Source: Candidatus Saccharimonadota bacterium (GTDB lineage Bacteria > Patescibacteriota > Saccharimonadia > Saccharimonadales > Saccharimonadaceae). From it: a stretch of DNA of 64,000 nucleotides. The stretch lies in contig JAFQXL010000004.1 in NCBI GenBank assembly GCA_017406985.1, positions 371,708 to 435,707 of the forward strand, in the 5' to 3' direction. A program made the translations under genes and the position numbers. The notes beneath the pieces were generated by a model. It was not told where the DNA came from and ran no database searches. It worked only from the letters and a program-made list of their open reading frames with translations. Positions 18,018 to 26,254 of this stretch are shown piece by piece. How positions within the stretch are numbered: the first letter of the stretch is position 1; every line of letters begins with the position of its first letter.

Positions 18018-19231
18018 TTTTTAACCTCGCCACTAGTAAGTAAAATTTTTGGTACAATGCCGAGATACAAAATTAAGTGTGGAATATACATAGTTTCGTA
18101 CGTAAAGGACCATACGAAAAATGTTAGTGTAGCTATAAATAAAAATTTATTATCTTTACATAGAATCAAAATCTTAGCAATAATTATACAAAATATTATA
18201 TAAGCTATAATTCCATGCTCGGCAATCATTTGAAACATTGTGCTATGATTCTGTACGTAGAAACCGCTATATTCCAAACTATATTCCCTGAAGGCTCCGA
18301 GACCAGCGCCCATAAACTTTTTCTCTTGCGATAAAGCCACTGATCTATCCCATAATGAATACCTAATATTCATACTGCTAGATTCATTAAACGGTTTTAC
18401 AATAGATATCATAACAAATAACGCTGAAACAATTGCCGTCAAGAGATAACTTGCTTTTTTGATAGAAGATGTTTTTCTTTTTATAGCAAAGAATATCAGC
18501 ATAGCTAATAAGACTGGAATAGATGCCAATAAAATAGTACGCGAAAATGAAATTAGTATTGAAAATGAAGCTAATGCAATATATAAGATACGTTTCGTTA
18601 TTTTCTTCTCATACGTTAAAGCTAAACATATAAATAACATCATAACAAGAGACACGTAGTTTGGATCAATTCCGTAACCATCAATACGCGTAGACACACC
18701 CAATGCACTAGCGATACCAAATACCCCATCGTCAACAGAAGCGGTCGTCTCTGTATGATAATTAGCGAAAGGTAGTTCTACGCCCATTAATACAGCGACC
18801 TGAGACAATATTAAAAATATTGCCGAAATTTTTATAGCCTTATAAATAAACTTGTTAAGTTTATTATATTTATATTCAAGAATCACGAAGACATTTATAA
18901 AATTATATGCATTTAAAACGACTAAATTACGAAAATCTTCAGATCGCGATAATACCGACAAATCATTAGTGACGCAAGTGGTTAGAAATATTACCGAATA
19001 TAAAAGAAGTACCCATTTTGATATTGGATTAGAAAAAAGTTTCTTATTTCTAAGAGGCCTGGAGATAATTAGAAAGGCAAAGAACAGAGAAAAGACAGTT
19101 ACAACAATTCTTAAATCAAAATCGAATGGCACAAAACCTTTATTAAAAGTAGTAAAAATAAGTAGAAATAAATAAACACTATATATAGCATCGAGAGACG
19201 CAGATTTCTTTTGTTTTCTTATTTTCATCAT
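18014..19231 (-). CDS. O-antigen/capsule polymerase (Wzy-like)
   Basis: 405 residues with about 10-12 membrane helices and a large extracellular loop (residues about 275-330) containing the pattern typical of Wzy/WaaL proteins: RYSLWDRSVALSQEKKFMGAGLGAF and VQNHSTMFQMIAEHGI. It would polymerise flipped repeat units. Together with Wzx at 13891 it defines a Wzx/Wzy-dependent polysaccharide pathway. Start and stop overlap neighbouring glycosyltransferase genes by four bases. Confidence 0.87.
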   Translation of the reverse strand: MMKIRKQKKSASLDAIYSVYLFLLIFTTFNKGFVPFDFDLRIVVTVFSLFFAFLIISRPLRNKKLFSNPISKWVLLLYSVIFLTTCVTNDLSVLSRSEDFRNLVVLNAYNFINVFVILEYKYNKLNKFIYKAIKISAIFLILSQVAVLMGVELPFANYHTETTASVDDGVFGIASALGVSTRIDGYGIDPNYVSLVMMLFICLALTYEKKITKRILYIALASFSILISFSRTILLASIPVLLAMLIFFAIKRKTSSIKKASYLLTAIVSALFVMISIVKPFNESSSMNIRYSLWDRSVALSQEKKFMGAGLGAFREYSLEYSGFYVQNHSTMFQMIAEHGIIAYIIFCIIIAKILILCKDNKFLFIATLTFFVWSFTYETMYIPHLILYLGIVPKILLTSGEVKK

Positions 19232-20475
19232 ATTGTCTCCAGCATACTCTCAATTTTTGCCATCGATTTTTTAAGGCTAAATAGACCGGCACGTTTCCTT
19301 ACGCTAGTCTTATACTTATTCAAGATTTCTTTGTCCGTTAATATCCTCCACATTGATTGATATAGTTCTTCTAGATTATTTTCGCAAACTAGCCCATATT
19401 TCGAATCGCCTAACATTTCTTCCATTCCAGAGCACTTAGTCGTTATGATTGGCTTTTCTAAAATAATTGCTTCCGAGACTGCAGTACTAAAACCTTCCGC
19501 TCTTGAAGAACAAACAAAGACATCAGACATTTTTAAATATGGGTATGGATTCTCTTTATAACCAAGTAACTTTACATTCATAGCATCATACTCTGCAATT
19601 AATTTACGAAGGTTGTTTTCCTCCGCCCCAACGCCAATAATCCAAGTTTCAAAGTTGAAACCATCCTCTTTTAACTTTGATGATGCCGCAATTAATCTAT
19701 CATATCCTTTTTGCGTAGATAATCTTCCAACCGAACAGAAGGTAAATGCGGCTTTTTTAATGGACGCTTTTTTCCTTGCTTTTTTGATAATCGATACAGA
19801 ATCAATTGGATTATAAACTACGCATGTTTTGTTTTTTGCAATACCGTATTTTTTATAAAATTGTTCTTTTACTACCTTAGAAACACAGACTATTTTATCA
19901 AATCTTGAGTAAAGTTCTTTTTGTTCTTTTAAATTGTTAAAGAAACGATCGGATTTTGGCTCATTTATTAAATCAACATGTATCCAAGCAATCTTCTTTG
20001 AAGCTTTATTATTTGAAGCTCCGATAAATTTCGATGGGATCCCTTCTAAAAAGGCAACTTCTATATCGTATTTTTCTGTGACGTGCTCGCGATATAATTT
20101 TTCTAGGTCGGCGCGACGCCAGAATAATTCATAAGCTTTGATCACTAAAGTTTTAACCGGATTTTTTCTTTTTGTAGAATTGATATTTGAGGAGTATTTT
20201 TTATCTCCACCGCTCAGCCTCTTTAGTGCGTTAAAGCTAAAAACACTTTTATATTTTATGTGGCTTGCGAGTTGATCTTTAAGCTTCCCCATATCAACTA
20301 TGGTCATTACAGTAATATCAAATTTCTTTTTTGGAAGTGAATTGACTAGATTTATTAAGATACGTTCTGCCCCGCCAACTTGTAAAGTATGAATCACAAA
20401 AAGGACCTTCTTCTTTTGGCTTCCCGTCCTTTTTGGATTAGAAAATCCTGCCTTTTTCTTCTCTACTCTTTTCAC
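19228..20475 (-). CDS. Glycosyltransferase family 4, first gene of the polysaccharide operon
   Basis: 415 residues read from a GTG at 20475. After a basic N-terminal stretch it shows VLFVIHTLQVGGAERILINLV, and later SVGRLSTQKGYDRLI, GVGAEENNLRKLI and CSSRAEGFSTAVSEAIILEKPIITTKCSGMEEML, the full GT4 signature. The basic leader RVEKKKAGFSNPKRTGSQKKK is unusual, and the true start could be further in. A sigma70-type promoter lies just upstream. It is the first gene of the seven-gene overlapping run. Confidence 0.88.
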   Translation of the reverse strand: MKRVEKKKAGFSNPKRTGSQKKKVLFVIHTLQVGGAERILINLVNSLPKKKFDITVMTIVDMGKLKDQLASHIKYKSVFSFNALKRLSGGDKKYSSNINSTKRKNPVKTLVIKAYELFWRRADLEKLYREHVTEKYDIEVAFLEGIPSKFIGASNNKASKKIAWIHVDLINEPKSDRFFNNLKEQKELYSRFDKIVCVSKVVKEQFYKKYGIAKNKTCVVYNPIDSVSIIKKARKKASIKKAAFTFCSVGRLSTQKGYDRLIAASSKLKEDGFNFETWIIGVGAEENNLRKLIAEYDAMNVKLLGYKENPYPYLKMSDVFVCSSRAEGFSTAVSEAIILEKPIITTKCSGMEEMLGDSKYGLVCENNLEELYQSMWRILTDKEILNKYKTSVRKRAGLFSLKKSMAKIESMLETI

Positions 20476-20503
20476 TCTATAGCCTATATTTACTACTTCT
20501 TAT

Positions 20504-20532
20504 ATTATAGCATAAAAACTATGAAAAGGCAA
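20504..20532 (-). promoter_or_regulatory. Promoter of the polysaccharide operon
   Basis: On the minus strand, TTGCCT (20527-20532) and TATAAT (20504-20509) are separated by exactly 17 bp. The -10 box ends 28 nt before the GTG of the first glycosyltransferase gene. Confidence 0.7.
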
Positions 20533-20621
20533 TACTTATGACATATTTTATATCTTAAAGTTTTTGATTTTCCACCCTCTACTGTTTTTAGTATAATCTC
20601 TTATTCCTATTTTCTCAAGAA

Positions 20622-20672
20622 CTAAAAAGAGGAGGCGGTGTCCCGCATATATCCAATGCAGGTCCTGCCTCC
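20622..20672 (-). terminator. Long imperfect hairpin with T-run after the nuclease gene
   Basis: On the minus strand GGAGGC (20667-20672) pairs with GCCTCC (20631-20636), with further inner pairing around a 7-nt loop (20649-20655), followed by TCTTTTTAG. It lies 22 bp past the nuclease stop and is a likely terminator. The stem is unusually long, so a small RNA role is also possible. The rest of 20476-20693 holds only the operon promoter and AT-rich spacer. Confidence 0.6.
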
Positions 20673-20693
20673 AATACTTTAAGTATAGCATAT

Positions 20694-21074
20694 TTACCTT
20701 TCAAAGACAAGTTTCTTCGATTTTTTGGTGATTACAATAATACGATCGACACTATTAGACCTTTTAAACTCGTTTTCAATCTCTCGTAAGCATTTAGATT
20801 GGTGTCTTTTTGCTCTACGCAAATCAATAATAATGTTTCGGGATTGTTTAACTGCTTTTTGGATAGTGTTATTAATTAAATACTTACCTTCGCCTTTAGG
20901 CGCTTTCATCTCCCACTTTAGCCTGTTCATTATAATGTCTGGGGAGTGAACGCCTGTGACATTACTTTTTGGGATTAGTTCAATGTCGTATCCTTGTTCT
21001 GTTAGAAAAACAACAGTAGCGTTTTCATGAGTTTTCAGAACAACTCCATTTGGGATAATTTTTCCTTTTTTCAT
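20694..21074 (-). CDS. CdiA C-terminal-like PD-(D/E)xK nuclease
   Basis: 126 residues. The central HSPDIIMNRLKWEMKAPKG has the D...ExK active-site pattern of PD-(D/E)xK nucleases. The flanks (TVVFLTEQGYDIELIPKS and SRNIIIDLRRAK) resemble the tRNA-nuclease domain found at the C-terminus of CdiA toxins and as free-standing genes on mobile elements. There is no signal peptide or delivery domain. The ATG overlaps the stop of the upstream gene by ATGA, a toxin/antidote-like arrangement. tRNA cleavage is inferred from the family, not shown. Confidence 0.7.
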   Translation of the reverse strand: MKKGKIIPNGVVLKTHENATVVFLTEQGYDIELIPKSNVTGVHSPDIIMNRLKWEMKAPKGEGKYLINNTIQKAVKQSRNIIIDLRRAKRHQSKCLREIENEFKRSNSVDRIIVITKKSKKLVFER

Positions 21075-21646
21075 GATAATTTTTCTCCCACTACTAGAGA
21101 AGAGATGAACTGAGAGAGTCTGTCCGCGTCTTCTTTTGAAAGTCGCTTAGGTAAACAGAGAGAAGCGAGAGAGCCGTCTGACATTGGAAAAGGGAAACTA
21201 ATCAAGTCATTGTTTTGTGTATTACCTTTTGTTGACGTCTCAGAGACTCGCATAATTAGATTTGTATCCTTTTTTTGTGGCTGAGGTTCATTGGGCAATT
21301 TTTTGTTTTGGGTAGGACTCTTCCTAATTTGAGGCGTCCAACCTGGATTTTGTAAAAAGTTATTATACCAGGTCAGGGCCCGACCAGCACGAGCTCTATA
21401 CGACCCATAACTACGTTCATTATATCTGTCCAGGGCAAGATTTTTAAAACGAATCATATAATCATCAAGGTCAATATCTGACACATCAACATCTTCCCAA
21501 TTGTCTTTCTCGACTGTTTCAAAGATTTGATGGACAGCGGTCTTTAGCGGGATAACGACCGAAGACTTCGCACGCCCTTTCTTTACTAACGAGTCTAAAT
21601 ATGCATTTAGCCCGCTGATTTTTTTATTTCCTACAATATCTGGCAT
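21071..21646 (-). CDS. Putative immunity/antitoxin protein with recombinase-like helical domain
   Basis: 191 residues from the ATG at 21646, chosen because AAGGAGG stands 7 nt upstream; a longer frame to 21727 lacks such a site. Residues about 12-105 (LNAYLDSLVKKGRAKSSVV, SYGSYRARAGRALTWYNNFL) look like the helical core-binding domain at the N-terminus of tyrosine recombinases, but the catalytic domain is absent. A Pro/Asn/Gln-rich linker leads to a C-terminal module (DGSLASLCLPKRLSKEDADRLSQFI). The four-base overlap with the nuclease gene suggests a co-regulated pair in which this protein neutralises the nuclease. Function is inference. Confidence 0.65.
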   Translation of the reverse strand: MPDIVGNKKISGLNAYLDSLVKKGRAKSSVVIPLKTAVHQIFETVEKDNWEDVDVSDIDLDDYMIRFKNLALDRYNERSYGSYRARAGRALTWYNNFLQNPGWTPQIRKSPTQNKKLPNEPQPQKKDTNLIMRVSETSTKGNTQNNDLISFPFPMSDGSLASLCLPKRLSKEDADRLSQFISSLVVGEKLS

Positions 21647-21731
21647 AATTACCTCCTTGATATTAATTAACTTATTGTTGAGACAATTATAGCACAGTGT
21701 ATTAATGTCAGCAATACTTTTTCGCAAAGAT

Positions 21732-22667
21732 TTACCCGAAGAATCCGCGTTTCTTCGCGGAGCCGGAGCGGAATTCTTCGAGGAGTTCGCGTTGTTTCTT
21801 TGTTAACTTTGTTGGGGTGTCAACAATGATTGAGACAATGTGCGGACCACGATCGCCGTCGGCACGAATCGGGACACCGTGTCCAGAAAGTTTAAACGGC
21901 GTTCCGGATTGAGTTCCCGCAGGGACTTTCATCGTAACAGGGCCGTCGATAGTCTCGACGTCGATTTCACAGCCAAGCGCCGCATCAACCATCGAAATAT
22001 GTTCTTCGGAAAGGATAATTCTTCCCTCACGAACCAGCGTTTTATGAGACTTAACGTGAACTACAACATAAAGATCGCCGTTCTCGCCGCCTTTTTCTGG
22101 CGCCGCACCACCTCGTCCAGCAAGACGAATTCTCATTCCGTCCTCAATCCCCGCCGGAATCTTCAACTTAATATTTTTCCCTTCAACCGAAACCGTCTTC
22201 GTTACGCCAAAAATCGATTCCTTAAACTCAATCGTTACCGAAGTCTGTAAATCAGCGCCGCGATTTCGACGGCGACCGCCAAATCCACCCCCTCCGAACA
22301 TCGAGCCTAAAATATCTTCCAGGTCAATATCGACACCGTTAAAACTAAATGACTGCGAATAGGAACCCTGTCCAAACGGATTTCCAGAAAAGCCACCACC
22401 AAAAGGATTACCGCCGCTGAAGCCTCCACTAGCGCCGCCATTTACACCTGCATGACCGAACTGATCATAACGCGCACGTTTCTGTTTATCCGAAAGCACC
22501 TCGTGCGCCTCGGTCGCTTCCTTAAACTTCGCTTCCGCTTCTTTATTTCCAGGATTTCGGTCCGGATGATATTTTAAAGCGAGCTTCCTATAAGCCTTTT
22601 TAATCTCGTCATCAGAAGCGTTTTTTGATACGCCTAGAATTTCATAATAATCTCTTTTTGTTGCCAT
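21732..22667 (-). CDS. dnaJ: DnaJ/CbpA-type co-chaperone without zinc finger
   Basis: 311 residues. The J domain occupies residues 1-70 with the HPD motif ([10 protein letters not shown]). A Gly/Phe-rich stretch follows (about 75-130) and then the two beta-barrel substrate domains. The CxxCxGxG zinc-finger repeats of classical DnaJ are missing, so this is a class B type protein. It stimulates the ATPase of DnaK (36263-38155). A perfect CIRCE operator covers its promoter, which is unusual support for this being the heat-shock DnaJ rather than an accessory one. The -10 box ends 10 nt before the ATG. Confidence 0.92.
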   Translation of the reverse strand: MATKRDYYEILGVSKNASDDEIKKAYRKLALKYHPDRNPGNKEAEAKFKEATEAHEVLSDKQKRARYDQFGHAGVNGGASGGFSGGNPFGGGFSGNPFGQGSYSQSFSFNGVDIDLEDILGSMFGGGGFGGRRRNRGADLQTSVTIEFKESIFGVTKTVSVEGKNIKLKIPAGIEDGMRIRLAGRGGAAPEKGGENGDLYVVVHVKSHKTLVREGRIILSEEHISMVDAALGCEIDVETIDGPVTMKVPAGTQSGTPFKLSGHGVPIRADGDRGPHIVSIIVDTPTKLTKKQRELLEEFRSGSAKKRGFFG

Positions 22668-22677
22668 AATTATAGTA

Positions 22678-22715
22678 ATTATAGCGCGTTAGCACTCAAA
22701 AAGCAAGAGTGCTAA
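22678..22715 (-). promoter_or_regulatory. dnaJ promoter covered by a perfect CIRCE operator
   Basis: TTAGCACTC (22689-22697), nine bases, then GAGTGCTAA (22707-22715): both CIRCE half-sites are exact. On the minus strand a TTGCTT -35 (22701-22706) and TATAAT -10 (22678-22683) are 17 bp apart and interleave with the operator, so HrcA binding would block the polymerase. No hrcA gene is in the window. Confidence 0.95.
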
Positions 22716-22736
22716 CGGACGGTCTTTTTATAGAGG

Positions 22737-24047
22737 TTATTCGTAGCGAAGAGCGTCGATTGGGTTCTTCTTCGCGGCTTTAAGCGCCGGTGCAGTTCCG
22801 GCGAGAAACGCGATAAACATAACGAGTAAGACAATTGGGATAATAATTTCCGGAGTAAATTTAACAAGGCTAAAAGTCGGGAAAGATTCGAGGAACATAC
22901 CTTCGTTATGGAGAACGGCGTTTGCGCCATAGCCGATTAACATCGAAACACCGGTTCCGAAGAGCGAACCCCAGAAACCAAGCGCAATTGCCTCCGCGGT
23001 AAAGCTGAAGAAGATTTTAAGACGGCTCATTCCGAGTGCTTTCATAAGCCCGATTTCGCGAGTACGTTCTTGGACACTCATGAAGAGAGTGTTAATGATT
23101 CCGATTGCCGCGGCAATTAGAGCGATCCCGCCGAAGATATTGAGGATTGCGAGAACGGCATCGAGGAAGATGCGGATTGTTCCGACTTCGTCGTCGATAG
23201 TCATAGCCTTAACGTTAATTTTCTCTAACTTCTCTTTAATTTCGTCGATTTTATCAGGTTCAACGAAAGCCGAAGCTTGGTAAAAACGGTCGGAAGATTC
23301 GGGCGGCATACCTTCGCTATTTATTTCGTGAATTTCATTCCAAAGCTGCATATTTACACGCGGGCCGCCCATCGAAAGAATACCGTTCGCCTGGACACCG
23401 GAGATAGTCGCCGTAACGAGAGTCTGGCAGTCGCTACGTTTCGCCGAAGTATAACATTTTACGGTCGAAGGAACGGCAATCGTAACGGTTTTTCCGACAG
23501 CATCTTCCGCATCTTTAAATCCGAGCGGCTCAAGATAGTTTTCGTTCAAAGCGATTTCATAAACACCCGTGTCGTCGAGATTCGGGCTTTTTCCGGCAAC
23601 AAGGTCGAGCTCGAAACCTTTAACGACGCCATTTAAGGAAACATTATAGCGCTTATCGGTTTTTTCGCTTGTAATATAATCTTCAGTCGTAGAATAGAGC
23701 GGATAAAACTCTTTTACACCGTCGATTTTCTTAATCTCTTCGATTTGTTCATCTTTAAAATAAACAGCTTGACTATCGCCCGGTTTATCTTCGGTATATT
23801 CTTTAATAGTTCCACCCATCATAGAAGACATCGCGTCTAAAGCGGCGGTCGGCATCATTTCAAGATAACCATCACCACCCATCGCCTTAATCTGTCCATC
23901 AACATAATCATTCACTCCGGCGTTAATCGCGGAATTTAAAATAATCGTAAGGCTACCGACGAAAATCGCGAGAATAGTTAAGAAAGTGCGGACTTTATTA
24001 CGGAGTAAATTCGTGTTTGCGGTTTTAATAATGTCTAAAGTTCTCAT
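22737..24047 (-). CDS. MacB-like ABC transporter permease
   Basis: 436 residues. One N-terminal helix (VRTFLTILAIFVGSLTIILNS), a large extracytoplasmic domain (about 45-300) and three C-terminal helices with the FtsX fold (GGIALIAAAIGIINTLFMSVQERTREIGLMKALG) give the MacB/LolC type VII ABC topology. Such proteins move or extract substrates at the outer face by mechanotransmission; the substrate is unknown. The start overlaps the ATPase stop (TAATG). Confidence 0.9.
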   Translation of the reverse strand: MRTLDIIKTANTNLLRNKVRTFLTILAIFVGSLTIILNSAINAGVNDYVDGQIKAMGGDGYLEMMPTAALDAMSSMMGGTIKEYTEDKPGDSQAVYFKDEQIEEIKKIDGVKEFYPLYSTTEDYITSEKTDKRYNVSLNGVVKGFELDLVAGKSPNLDDTGVYEIALNENYLEPLGFKDAEDAVGKTVTIAVPSTVKCYTSAKRSDCQTLVTATISGVQANGILSMGGPRVNMQLWNEIHEINSEGMPPESSDRFYQASAFVEPDKIDEIKEKLEKINVKAMTIDDEVGTIRIFLDAVLAILNIFGGIALIAAAIGIINTLFMSVQERTREIGLMKALGMSRLKIFFSFTAEAIALGFWGSLFGTGVSMLIGYGANAVLHNEGMFLESFPTFSLVKFTPEIIIPIVLLVMFIAFLAGTAPALKAAKKNPIDALRYE

Positions 24048-24817
24048 TATCTGTCCTCCTTTTCGCCTTCTTTAAGCGAACGCGTTTTTAAGGTCGAAGC
24101 GCGTTTACTTCTTGTCTCGGCAACAATGTTTCCGTCGACAATTCTAATCTGTCTATTACAAAGAGCGGCGAGGTCTTCGTCGTGAGTAACGATAATTAAA
24201 GTTACGCCCTTTTTATTTAAGCCAAAGAGTAAGTCGGTGATTTTCTTCCCTGTTCCGGAGTCAAGGTTTCCGGTCGGCTCGTCTGCGAAAATAATTTTCG
24301 GGTTATTTACAATCGCCCGCGCAATACAAACCCTTTGTTTTTGCCCTCCAGAAAGATCCGTCGCCTTATTTTTTGCTTTATTTTCAAGGTCAACAATATC
24401 AAGCGCCTTTAAGGCTAACTTTTTACGTTTAAAACGGCTGATTTTCGCGATTTTAAGCGGCAATAAAACATTTTCTAAAACGGTATCGCCGCTATTCATG
24501 AAGAATTGTTGAAAAACGAAACCAAAATATTTATTCCTGAGTTTATTTAATTTTCGTCCTTTTAATTTTGAAGCGTTCGCTCCCATGATTTTAATTGAGC
24601 CGGAAGTCGGTTTATCGAGCAAAGCCATTAAGTGCATTAAGGTCGACTTTCCCGAACCAGATTTTCCGATAATCGCAACGGATTCACCAGAATAGATTTT
24701 TAGATTAATTTTCTCAAGCGCCTTAAACGCGGTGCTGCGCTTCCCATAGGTCTTCGAGAGATTTGTGATTTCAATAAGCGGAGTTCGCTCCTCCGTTTTT
24801 AAAGATTTAGTTTCCAT
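24047..24817 (-). CDS. ABC transporter ATP-binding protein (MacB/LolD class)
   Basis: 256 residues. Walker [10 protein letters not shown], a Q-loop (FVFQQFF), the LSGGQKQR signature, Walker [10 protein letters not shown] and the H-loop (VTHD) are all intact. The order and the partner permease place it in the MacB/LolD group. The basic C-terminal extension ([21 protein letters not shown]) is extra to the fold. A TAAAAT box lies 8 nt before the ATG. Confidence 0.93.
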   Translation of the reverse strand: METKSLKTEERTPLIEITNLSKTYGKRSTAFKALEKINLKIYSGESVAIIGKSGSGKSTLMHLMALLDKPTSGSIKIMGANASKLKGRKLNKLRNKYFGFVFQQFFMNSGDTVLENVLLPLKIAKISRFKRKKLALKALDIVDLENKAKNKATDLSGGQKQRVCIARAIVNNPKIIFADEPTGNLDSGTGKKITDLLFGLNKKGVTLIIVTHDEDLAALCNRQIRIVDGNIVAETRSKRASTLKTRSLKEGEKEDR

Positions 24818-24866
24818 ACATATTTATTTTATCATATCTAGAGCGGTTTTATGGTAGAATAGAGTT

Positions 24867-25406
24867 ATGAAGAGGAAGATCTTGAGTTTGGTTTTTATTT
24901 TAGCGAGCCTGACTTATTTTTCGGTCTTCCCTGTTTCTGACGTAAGGGCGGAGGAAGAAATTCCTGAAGAAAAATTAAGCAATATCGAGACGAACTGCGC
25001 TTCGATTAAGGAGAGCTTAAAGAGAACTCAAAACGCAGATAAAAATACGCGAATTTCGCTCGGACGGACTTATCAGACACTTTTAACCGATTTTATTACG
25101 CCTCTAAACGTCCGCCTAATGAAAAATAACCGATTTGACTCGACTTTAGCCGATTTACAGCTTAATTTTTCAAACGACCGCGACACTTTTAACCAAGCTT
25201 ATATTGAATATAGTAAAGCATTTGAGATTTTGCTCTCAATCGATTGCAGAAACGAGCCGACGAGATTTTATCGCCAACTCGAAGAGGCGAGAACAAAGAG
25301 AAAGACAGTTTCAAAAGCGGCAATAAAACTTTCGACAGATATTTCAGATGGCGCGAAATCAGTAGAAGACTATATTACCTGGTTTAGGGAGAACGTCAAT
25401 GAGTGA
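24867..25406 (+). CDS. Secreted helical protein of unknown function
   Basis: 179 residues. A signal peptide (KRKILSLVFILASLTYFSVFPVSDVRA-EE) precedes a mostly helical, charged domain with two Cys (NCASI and IDCRN) that could be bonded outside the cell. No family recognised. A TAGAAT box stands exactly 6 nt before the ATG, so the mRNA is probably leaderless. It overlaps the next gene by 8 bp and is divergent from the ABC exporter. Confidence 0.75.
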   Translation: MKRKILSLVFILASLTYFSVFPVSDVRAEEEIPEEKLSNIETNCASIKESLKRTQNADKNTRISLGRTYQTLLTDFITPLNVRLMKNNRFDSTLADLQLNFSNDRDTFNQAYIEYSKAFEILLSIDCRNEPTRFYRQLEEARTKRKTVSKAAIKLSTDISDGAKSVEDYITWFRENVNE

Positions 25407-25770
25407 GCCAGAAACTAGAACTGAAGATGAAGAGAAAAAAGAAATCCGCGGGGGGAGAAATCTAATCCTGCTTGGAGTTATTTCGACTTTGATCGCGATT
25501 TCGACGAGCTTAATTTCGCTTTATATCTATCATAAGTCAGGCGATATTTATCTTGATTGTTCGATGCCTGGAGCGGATTGTCCGAGCGCACATAGTAACA
25601 GCGAAGAAAATAAGACCGACGAGGCTTATGAATTCTCCGATTCGGGAGAAATTACGACAAAGAGTCTTGAAGAGTTCTTAAAAGAATATAATTCGGCTTC
25701 AGAGAAGCTCCGAAAAATTAGCGAGCCTTTCTCGGGAGAACCGCTTTCAGACGAGTCCCTAGGAATCTAA
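25399..25770 (+). CDS. Single-pass membrane protein of unknown function
   Basis: 123 residues: a charged cytoplasmic head (about 25 residues), one membrane helix (NLILLGVISTLIAISTSLISLYIY) and an acidic outer region with a close Cys pair (DCSMPGADC). It is co-translated with the secreted protein upstream (8-bp overlap). The two may form one envelope complex, but no function can be assigned. Its stop codon lies within the hairpin that follows. Confidence 0.7.
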   Translation: MSEPETRTEDEEKKEIRGGRNLILLGVISTLIAISTSLISLYIYHKSGDIYLDCSMPGADCPSAHSNSEENKTDEAYEFSDSGEITTKSLEEFLKEYNSASEKLRKISEPFSGEPLSDESLGI

Positions 25771-25788
25771 ACTTTCAGTTTAGATTCC
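25762..25788 (+). terminator. 11-bp hairpin across the stop codon
   Basis: A perfect 11-bp stem (25762-25772 with 25778-25788, loop TTTCA) contains the TAA of the gene before it. There is no clear T-run after it, so it may protect the 3' end or stop transcription weakly. Confidence 0.5.
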
Positions 25789-25790
25789 TT

Positions 25791-25849
25791 CCGGCGGGCG
25801 GCACCTCGCCAATAAAAGTAAACTTTTGCTGACTCGGTTTCTACGCCGG
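25791..25849 (+). ncRNA. Candidate multi-helix structured RNA element
   Basis: An outer stem CCGGCG (25791-25796) with CGCCGG (25844-25849) encloses two further hairpins: GGCG/CGCC (25797-25800, 25807-25810) and AAAAG/CTTTT (25814-25818, 25823-25827). The result is a compact junction. The patch is much richer in GC than its surroundings and lies about 75 nt upstream of a small gene. It could be a leader element, a small RNA or an artefact. Confidence 0.35.
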
Positions 25850-25925
25850 TTGGGATTTAATTAAACATAAGCATTTTTCTTTTTTAGAACCCTATGATAC
25901 ACTAGTAGAAATAAATGGAGGTAAA

Positions 25926-26144
25926 ATGGGTTCTTTAAGAGAAGCATTGGTTAGAAACGGAGTTTTTTATTATGAACTCGGGGGAGAGCAATTAACAATC
26001 CAAGACGGATTTGGCTCATACATGGTCGCCTACGATAAATACGGAAACGCAAAATATCGCATCCGCGACGCCGAGGTCATGGCCGGTCGAGCCGTTATCG
26101 AGAATTATTACGGTGGCGGAGTCGTTGGATATTTAACAATTTAG
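25926..26144 (+). CDS. 72-residue protein of unknown function
   Basis: It has a GGAGGT ribosome site 5 nt before the ATG and a TATGAT -10 box about 30 nt upstream. The protein has a beta-rich look (GVFYYELGGEQLTIQDGFGSYMVAYD) and ends in GGGVVGYLTI. No Cys and no membrane segment. I recognise no family. The clean ribosome site and a terminator 40 bp downstream argue that it is real. Confidence 0.6.
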   Translation: MGSLREALVRNGVFYYELGGEQLTIQDGFGSYMVAYDKYGNAKYRIRDAEVMAGRAVIENYYGGGVVGYLTI

Positions 26145-26173
26145 TCCCGCAAACGCGCGAATTTCAGCACACT

Positions 26174-26210
26174 AGCAAAAGTCGCCCTCTAAGAGGGCAT
26201 TTTTGTTAGC
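26174..26210 (+). terminator. Intrinsic terminator
   Basis: A 6-bp GC stem (26184-26189 with 26193-26198) is followed by ATTTTTG, with extra A/T pairing outside (GCAAAA... TTTTGTTAGC). Confidence 0.85.
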
Positions 26211-26219
26211 ATAAGAGTA

Positions 26220-26248
26220 TTGAAAAAATCGGCAAAATGTGGTATAAT
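26220..26248 (+). promoter_or_regulatory. Promoter of the rimB-rimK genes, leaderless type
   Basis: TTGAAA (26220-26225), 17 bp, TATAAT (26243-26248), followed after 6 nt by the ATG. A TG two bases before the -10 box makes it an extended -10. Confidence 0.8.
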
Positions 26249-26254
26249 TAGGTT

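Noticed and set aside
20597-20690. Small RNA on the plus strand with a large hairpin
   Set aside because: The hairpin is well explained as the minus-strand terminator of the nuclease gene; the plus -10 box lacks a properly spaced -35.
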